A DNA stretch of 64,000 bases, from positions 4,059,001 through 4,123,000 of the forward strand of contig NZ_CP010777.1 of NCBI RefSeq assembly GCF_001078055.1, written 5' to 3'. This DNA is from Rufibacter radiotolerans (GTDB lineage: Bacteria > Bacteroidota > Bacteroidia > Cytophagales > Hymenobacteraceae). The position numbers and the translations under genes were made by a program. Positions 58,799 to 64,000 of this stretch are shown piece after piece. The notes under the pieces were generated by a model. That model saw only the letters and a program-made list of their open reading frames with translations, had not been told where the DNA came from and did no database searches. The stretch's first letter is position 1; each line of letters opens with the position of its first letter.

Positions 58799-61612
58799 AT
58801 GCCTAAAGATCAATCCATCAAGTCAGTCTTAATCATCGGTTCTGGTCCTATTGTCATTGGACAAGCCTGTGAGTTTGATTACTCCGGCACCCAGGCCGCC
58901 CGCTCCTTGCGCGAGGAGGGAATTGAGGTTACCCTCATCAACTCCAACCCCGCCACCATCATGACAGACTCTATCACGGCAGATAACATCTATCTGTTGC
59001 CGCTGGAGAAGAAGTCTATCATCCAGATTCTGGAGAAGCACAAGATTGATGCGGTACTGCCTACCATGGGGGGCCAGACTGCCCTGAATTTGGCCATTGA
59101 CTGCGAGAAAGCCGGTATCTGGAAAAAGTACGGCGTGAAAATGATTGGCGTGGACATTGGCGCCATTGAGACCACCGAGGACCGCGAGAAATTCCGTCTG
59201 CTCATGATTGAGCTGGGCGTGAACGTCTGCAAAGGCTACACGGCTACCTCTTTCCTGGAAGGCAAAGAGATAGCCCAGGAGATTGGCTTCCCGCTGGTAA
59301 TACGCCCGTCGTTTACCCTGGGTGGTACCGGAGGCGGTTTTGTGAACACCCCAGAGGAGTTTGACGCCGCCTTGACCCGCGGCCTGCACGCCAGCCCTAC
59401 CCACGAGGTACTGGTGGAGCAAAGCATCATGGGTTGGAAAGAGTATGAGCTGGAGCTGCTGCGCGACAACATTGGCAACGTGATCATCATCTGCTCCATT
59501 GAGAACTTTGACCCCATGGGCATCCATACCGGCGACTCCATTACCGTAGCCCCGGCCATGACCCTGCCAGACACCGTGTACCAGCGCATGCGCGATTTGG
59601 CCATTAAGATGATGAACGGCATTGGCCAGTTCGCCGGCGGCTGTAACGTGCAGTTCTCAGTGAACCCAGATGATGACACCATCATCGCTATTGAGATCAA
59701 TCCCCGCGTGAGCCGCTCTTCGGCCCTGGCCTCTAAAGCCACCGGCTACCCTATTGCCAAAGTGGCCGCCAAGCTGGCCATTGGGTATAACCTGGATGAA
59801 CTGAAAAACTCTATCACCAAGACTACCTCGGCGTTCTTTGAGCCTGCCCTGGACTACGTGATTGTGAAAATACCGCGCTGGAACTTTGACAAGTTCAAGG
59901 GTGCCAACAAATTGCTGGGGCTGCAGATGAAATCTGTGGGCGAGGTAATGGGCATTGGCCGTACCTTCCAGGAAGCCCTGCAGAAAGCCTGCCAGAGCCT
60001 GGAGATCAAGCGCAACGGCCTGGGCGCCGATGGCAAAGAGAAAACCAACTATGACCAATTGATGTACAGCCTGGCCAACCCTAGCTGGGACCGCCTGTTC
60101 ACCATCAAAGACGCCATGAAGTTTGGGGTAGCTACCAGCACCATTCAGAAAGTGACCAAGATTGACCCCTGGTTCCTGCAGCAGATTGAAGAGCTGGAGC
60201 TCACTGAGCGCGAGATCCTGAAATACACCATTGACACCATCCCGGCTGATCTGATGCGCACCGCCAAGGTGAAAGGCTACGCCGACCGCCAGCTGGCCTA
60301 CCTCATGCGCTGCAAAGAAAGCGAAGTGCATGACAAGCGCCTGAGCATGGGCATTAAGCGCGTGTTCAAAATGGTAGATACCTGCGCCGCTGAGTTTGAG
60401 GCTAAAACGCCTTACTACTACAGCACCTTTGACGGCGAGAACGAAAGCGTGGTCTCTGACCGCAAGAAAGTAGTGGTGCTGGGCTCGGGTCCCAACCGCA
60501 TTGGCCAGGGCATTGAGTTTGATTACTCCTGCGTGCATGGCGTATTGGCCGCCCGTGAGTGTGGATACGAAACCATTATGATCAACTGTAACCCAGAGAC
60601 GGTTTCCACTGATTTTGACATCTCTGACAAACTGTACTTTGAGCCGGTATTCTGGGAGCACATCTATGACATCATCCTGCATGAGAACCCCGTAGGCGTG
60701 ATTGTACAGCTAGGCGGACAGACGGCCCTGAAACTGGCCGAGAAACTGACCCGCTTCGGGATCAAGATCCTGGGTACCACCTATGAGGCCCTGGACTTAG
60801 CCGAGGACCGCGGCGCGTTCTCTACCCTGCTCAAGGAAAACAACATCCCGTATCCGCCCTTCGCCAGCGTGACCTCTGCGGAGGAAGCCCTGGAGGTGTG
60901 CAAAGACCTCAAGTTCCCGCTGCTGGTGCGCCCTAGCTACGTATTGGGCGGTCAGAACATGAAAATCGTGATCAACGAGAAAGAACTGGAAGCGCAGGTA
61001 CTAGATATTTTAAAGGACAGCCCCGGCAACAAGGTGCTTCTGGACCACTTCCTGGACCGCGCCATTGAGGCCGAGGCCGATGCCATCTGCGACGGCGAGA
61101 ACGTGCACATTCTGGGCGTGATGGAGCACATTGAACCGGCTGGTATCCACTCCGGTGACTCCTACGCGGTGCTGCCTCCGTTTGACCTGAGCCAGAACGT
61201 GCTCAACCAGATTGACGAGTACACCAAGAAAATCGCGTTGGCGCTGAACACCGTTGGCTTGATCAACATCCAGTTCGCCATTAAGAACGAGATTGTGTAC
61301 ATCATTGAAGCCAACCCCCGCGCCAGCCGCACGGTGCCGTTCATTGCCAAGGCCTACAAAGAGCCTTATGTGAACTATGCCGCCAAAGTGATGCTGGGCG
61401 AGAAAAAGGTGACGGACTTCACGTTCAATCCTCAGTTGGAAGGCTACGCTATCAAGGTGCCGGTCTTCTCCCACAACAAGTTCCCCGAGGTGAACAAGGA
61501 GCTAGGTCCAGAGATGAAATCTACCGGCGAGGCCATCTATTTCATTGACAACCTGGAAGACGAGTACTTCACCAAGATCTACTCAGAGCGCAACCTGTAC
61601 TTGAGTAAATAG
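58799..61612 (+). CDS. carB: Carbamoyl phosphate synthase large subunit
   Basis: 937 aa. CarB makes carbamoyl phosphate from bicarbonate, ammonia (from CarA) and two ATP, for pyrimidine and arginine synthesis. Two ATP-grasp halves are seen: the first from SVLIIGSGPIVIGQACEFDY (residue 9 on) with the ATP-grasp PLVIRPSFTLGGTGGGFV, and the second from KVVVLGSGPNRIGQGIEFDY with PLLVRPSYVLGGQNMKIV. The protein ends at GPEMKSTGEAIYFIDNLEDE and about 15 further residues. E. coli CarB has 1073 residues with a C-terminal allosteric (MGS-like) domain; this copy lacks it. The stop is followed at once by a terminator, so it is not an obvious truncation artefact. carA is not in the window. Confidence 0.96.
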   Translation: MPKDQSIKSVLIIGSGPIVIGQACEFDYSGTQAARSLREEGIEVTLINSNPATIMTDSITADNIYLLPLEKKSIIQILEKHKIDAVLPTMGGQTALNLAIDCEKAGIWKKYGVKMIGVDIGAIETTEDREKFRLLMIELGVNVCKGYTATSFLEGKEIAQEIGFPLVIRPSFTLGGTGGGFVNTPEEFDAALTRGLHASPTHEVLVEQSIMGWKEYELELLRDNIGNVIIICSIENFDPMGIHTGDSITVAPAMTLPDTVYQRMRDLAIKMMNGIGQFAGGCNVQFSVNPDDDTIIAIEINPRVSRSSALASKATGYPIAKVAAKLAIGYNLDELKNSITKTTSAFFEPALDYVIVKIPRWNFDKFKGANKLLGLQMKSVGEVMGIGRTFQEALQKACQSLEIKRNGLGADGKEKTNYDQLMYSLANPSWDRLFTIKDAMKFGVATSTIQKVTKIDPWFLQQIEELELTEREILKYTIDTIPADLMRTAKVKGYADRQLAYLMRCKESEVHDKRLSMGIKRVFKMVDTCAAEFEAKTPYYYSTFDGENESVVSDRKKVVVLGSGPNRIGQGIEFDYSCVHGVLAARECGYETIMINCNPETVSTDFDISDKLYFEPVFWEHIYDIILHENPVGVIVQLGGQTALKLAEKLTRFGIKILGTTYEALDLAEDRGAFSTLLKENNIPYPPFASVTSAEEALEVCKDLKFPLLVRPSYVLGGQNMKIVINEKELEAQVLDILKDSPGNKVLLDHFLDRAIEAEADAICDGENVHILGVMEHIEPAGIHSGDSYAVLPPFDLSQNVLNQIDEYTKKIALALNTVGLINIQFAIKNEIVYIIEANPRASRTVPFIAKAYKEPYVNYAAKVMLGEKKVTDFTFNPQLEGYAIKVPVFSHNKFPEVNKELGPEMKSTGEAIYFIDNLEDEYFTKIYSERNLYLSK

Positions 61613-61655
61613 ATTTTAGTAGTGCGTATCACGTAGTGCGACATTAGTAAAATAG

Positions 61656-61685
61656 AAAGGCCGTTCCTGCAGGAACGGCCTTTTT
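61656..61685 (+). terminator. Intrinsic terminator of carB
   Basis: AAAGGCCGTTCC-TGCA-GGAACGGCC followed by TTTTT, 44 nt after the stop. Confidence 0.9.
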
Positions 61686-61686
61686 G

Positions 61687-61724
61687 CGTTTTGGGCCTGT
61701 TTTGCTGAAAACAGGCCCAAAACG
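61687..61724. repeat. 36-nt palindromic element, copy 24 (near-perfect)
   Basis: CGTTTTGGGCCTGTTTTGC..AAAACAGGCCCAAAACG, directly after the carB terminator and 43 nt from the stop of the convergent AGCS gene. Confidence 0.9.
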
Positions 61725-61767
61725 GGATTCCAAAATCTTGCTACATGATACGCACAACCTGATACCG

Positions 61768-63153
61768 CTATTTCACCACGGCCACTTTCTTCTCTTCCTT
61801 CATTCTGGCAAAGTAATCTTTGGCGGCGGCCATTACCCGTGGGGACATGACTAGGGCGCAGGTCATGGTAGGAATGGCCATGAGCGCGAAGGCGGTGTCT
61901 ATGAGGTTGATGACGGAGGTGATGGTAGCCACGGCGCCTATGATCACGGTTAAAATATAGAAGTAGTCATACAGGCGGCGGTACTTGAACCCGAACAGGT
62001 ACGTGAAGCACTTAGACCCGTAGTAGCAGTAAGAGAAAAGGGAGGTGAACGCGAAGATGAACACGCAGATCACCAGCAGGTATTTGCCCATGACGGGCAT
62101 GGCGGCGTCAAAGGCCTGGGCGGTCATGCTCACGCCGTTGTCGCTGTGGGTTTCCCAGACGCCCGTCACCAGAATGGCCAGACCGGTCATGGTGCAGACA
62201 ATGATGGTGTCAATGAAGGGCTCCAGCATGGCTACCAGGCCCTCGCGAACGGGTTCGTTGGTCTGGCTCTCGCCGTGCATCATGGCGGCCGTACCTATGC
62301 CCGCCTCATTGGAGAACGAGGCCCGGCGGGCGCCCATGATAATCACCTGCATCACGGCACCGCCCATCATGGCATTACCGGTAAAAGCATCTTCAAAGAT
62401 CAAAGCAAACATATGCGGCACCGCAGACACATTCACGCCAATAATATAAAGCACCGAACCCGTGTAAAGGATAACCATTAACGGCACCAGTTTGGTGGCT
62501 ACGTTGGCAATGCGCTTCAGGCCGCCAAACATGATAATGGCCACCGGAAACGCCAGGGCAATGCCCATGAAAAGATTGGGCAAAAACACGTCATCACCTA
62601 CCAGTCCGCTGGGCCGAAGTACCACGTCCCGCACAATCTGGGTTAATTGGTTAGACTGGAAAAGGGGCAGCGTACCAATAAGGCCGGCTGCCGCAAACAG
62701 GATAGACAAAGGCTTCCATTTCTGGCCCAGTCCTTCGGTGACCATATACATAGGGCCGCCCTCCACTTCGCCGCGCTCGTTGCGGCCGCGGTACATCACA
62801 GAAAGGGTGCAGGTAAAGAACTTGGTGGCCATGCCCACAATGGCGCTCATCCACATCCAGAACAGCACGCCGGGTCCGCCCATGGCAATACCCACGGCCA
62901 CCCCACTGATGTTACCCATGCCAATGGTAGAGGCCAGCGCGCTGGACATGGCCTGGAACGGGCTTATCTGTCCGGGGGCGTTGGGGTCCACGTATTTTCC
63001 GCTCAGGATCTCTATGGAGTGGCTCAAATGCCGGAAGGGAACAAAACGGCAATACAACATCAGGAACAGGCCACCGCCCATCAGTAAAATCAATAAAGGC
63101 ATGCCCCAAGCCAGGCTGCTGGCCTCAGCAAGAAACGATTCTAATCTTTCCAC
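61768..63153 (-). CDS. Sodium:alanine symporter (AGCS family)
   Basis: 461 aa with about 10-11 membrane helices. AGCS features: SPFQAMSSALASTIGMGNISGVAVGIAMGGPGVLFWMWMS (read in parts from about residue 64), then VEGGPMYMVTEGLG and ARRASFSNEAGIGTAAMMHG. It imports small neutral amino acids such as alanine or glycine with Na+ (family knowledge). The start is GTG at 63153. Single leftward gene. Confidence 0.93.
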   Translation of the reverse strand: MERLESFLAEASSLAWGMPLLILLMGGGLFLMLYCRFVPFRHLSHSIEILSGKYVDPNAPGQISPFQAMSSALASTIGMGNISGVAVGIAMGGPGVLFWMWMSAIVGMATKFFTCTLSVMYRGRNERGEVEGGPMYMVTEGLGQKWKPLSILFAAAGLIGTLPLFQSNQLTQIVRDVVLRPSGLVGDDVFLPNLFMGIALAFPVAIIMFGGLKRIANVATKLVPLMVILYTGSVLYIIGVNVSAVPHMFALIFEDAFTGNAMMGGAVMQVIIMGARRASFSNEAGIGTAAMMHGESQTNEPVREGLVAMLEPFIDTIIVCTMTGLAILVTGVWETHSDNGVSMTAQAFDAAMPVMGKYLLVICVFIFAFTSLFSYCYYGSKCFTYLFGFKYRRLYDYFYILTVIIGAVATITSVINLIDTAFALMAIPTMTCALVMSPRVMAAAKDYFARMKEEKKVAVVK

Positions 63154-63213
63154 AGAGAAATAGTTAAGCTACAAGAGACAAACTTACGGCAGGAAAGTGG
63201 GAAAAGGAACGGC

Positions 63214-63249
63214 GGTTTGGGGGAGTTTCAGCAAAAACGGCCTTAAAAC
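63214..63249. repeat. 36-nt palindromic element, copy 25
   Basis: GGTTTGGGGGAGTTTCAG..AAAAACGGCCTTAAAAC, between the AGCS start and the DCC1-family stop. Confidence 0.7.
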
Positions 63250-63322
63250 GCATATACTCTATAGGATAACAGGAAAATTGCTTGAAAAAGTAAACAAGAG
63301 GATAGCGCTTACCCTGGAGCAA

Positions 63323-63724
63323 CTACAGAAAACGCGCTTTCAGGTCTGGGGTGGGAAGCATACAGCTTTCGCGCTGGCCAAACCACCGGTAACGGTTCCT
63401 AGACACAAAGTCATAGGCAGGGTCGCGCAGGAACCGGGGCACCAGCGTAAAACCGTACAGCAAGGACCACGCGCCGCTAAGATGCCGTACTACCCGCAAG
63501 GCCGCGGTGGAGCGGGAGTACAGTTGCCCGTTCTCCAGCAACAGCACGCTTTGGAAGTGAGTAGTGGGCAGACCATACGCTTTTAATACCTCCTGCCCTA
63601 CCTCAGACTGCAGAGACGCGAATTTGAAGTGCCCCTTGGGGTCATGGGTGATGACGAACTGCACAAACCCATTGCACAGGTTGCAGACGCCGTCAAATAG
63701 AATAGTAGCGGAAGAGGGAAGCAT
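63323..63724 (-). CDS. DCC1-like thiol-disulfide oxidoreductase (DUF393)
   Basis: 133 aa. The N-terminal motif ILFDGVCNLCNGFVQFVIT carries DGVCxxC, the DCC1 hallmark, followed by FKFASLQSEVGQEVL and a C-terminal RNRYRWFGQ segment. These proteins have a thioredoxin-like fold and unknown partners. Single leftward gene, separated from AGCS by a gap with copy 25. Confidence 0.9.
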   Translation of the reverse strand: MLPSSATILFDGVCNLCNGFVQFVITHDPKGHFKFASLQSEVGQEVLKAYGLPTTHFQSVLLLENGQLYSRSTAALRVVRHLSGAWSLLYGFTLVPRFLRDPAYDFVSRNRYRWFGQRESCMLPTPDLKARFL

Positions 63725-63927
63725 AGTCTTTAATATTTGGCAAAGATTGCCATTTTACCTAACAATAAAATGACAGTATTTCTACGGATAACCCATGCCT
63801 AAAGACCGAAGCAATACGGGTATTGAATAATTTCTATGAAATTTTTAGCACCTTTCTAAGAACAACACCGTAAAAGAGGAACCTGAAATGAAACCCCATT
63901 TCTATCATTCATTAACTTGTCAAAACT

Positions 63928-64000
63928 ATGAAAAAGACTTTTGTAAACATTTTCGCGATTGCCGCCCTGGTAGCAACTTCGGCTTTGACTTCTTGCTCTG
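63928..64000 (+). CDS. Start of a lipoprotein gene, cut by the window edge
   Basis: Only 24 codons are visible. MKKTFVNIFAIAALVATSAL is followed by TSCS, a lipoprotein signal with lipobox LTSC. The rest lies outside the window, so no function can be given. The upstream region is A+T-rich. Confidence 0.6.
   Translation, partial: MKKTFVNIFAIAALVATSALTSCS

Noticed and set aside
59657..60682. Minus-strand open frame of 341 codons opposite carB
   Set aside because: Antisense to the ATP-grasp coding sequence; no motifs and unusual composition.
1236..63249. Palindromic elements as insertion sequences
   Set aside because: The copies are only about 36 nt, no transposase gene is found in or near any copy, and no target-site duplications were visible.

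Overview
The window looks like a chromosomal segment from a member of the Bacteroidota, most likely order Cytophagales and close to Hymenobacteraceae (Rufibacter/Pontibacter-like; genus level is inference). The evidence is a giant surface protein ending in a type IX secretion sorting domain, a fused MurF-alanine racemase, a DUF5686/carboxypeptidase-regulatory outer-membrane protein, weak or absent Shine-Dalgarno sequences, and several promoters of the Bacteroidota form (TTG about 20 nt upstream of TAnnTTTG). No rRNA, CRISPR array, prophage or transposase gene was seen. There is one tRNA (Gly, anticodon CCC).

Layout. 0-10 kb: a small secreted protein, a repeat-rich gap, the leftward rimP-nusA-infB operon, the leftward feoA-feoB ferrous iron operon, and a Bax-inhibitor-like membrane protein. 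10-26 kb: the murF-alr fusion, a RarD-like transporter, a lipoprotein, a VOC protein, DUF5686, an EamA transporter, recX, DUF4230, a PLP-dependent deaminase/desulfhydrase, a cation efflux protein, YfhO, and a translationally coupled FkbM/DUF4834 pair. 26-34 kb: an accessory zone with A+T-rich hypothetical genes, a frameshifted YD-repeat gene, lipoproteins, a monooxygenase, a serine hydrolase, asnB, and a MNT/HEPN toxin-antitoxin pair whose toxin gene is broken. 34-45 kb: an LLM oxidoreductase, pirin, a VOC protein, an outer-membrane protein, the tRNA, an esterase, an LTA-synthase-like sulfatase, a DsbA-family protein, and a MarR regulator with an ene-reductase, both preceded by the same perfect palindrome. 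45-55 kb: one 2978-codon gene made of repeated Ig-like MBG/YDG modules. 55-64 kb: two orphan histidine kinases, carB (without its usual C-terminal regulatory domain), an AGCS-type sodium:amino acid symporter, a DCC1-family protein, and the start of a lipoprotein gene cut by the window edge.

The most striking non-coding feature is a family of about 25 copies of a roughly 36-nt imperfect palindrome. Its outer arm is GTTTTGGGCC/GGCCCAAAAC and its inner arm TGTTTT/AAAACA. Copies lie between genes through the whole window; eight begin 0-7 nt after a stop codon and one forms the last codons of a histidine kinase gene. Several copies carry compensatory changes that keep the arms paired, which suggests selection on a hairpin. 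Other repeat families (CTCCCCTTGAGGGGAG-type, GGATTTGCAATCC-type, a 307-nt nested inverted repeat) fill most of the longer gaps.

Most genes are ordinary housekeeping or envelope functions, with no single large accessory operon. The items worth a second look are the palindrome family, the disabled HEPN toxin, cassette-like flanks around the A+T-rich genes, the MarR/ene-reductase regulatory pair, and the giant modular T9SS protein.
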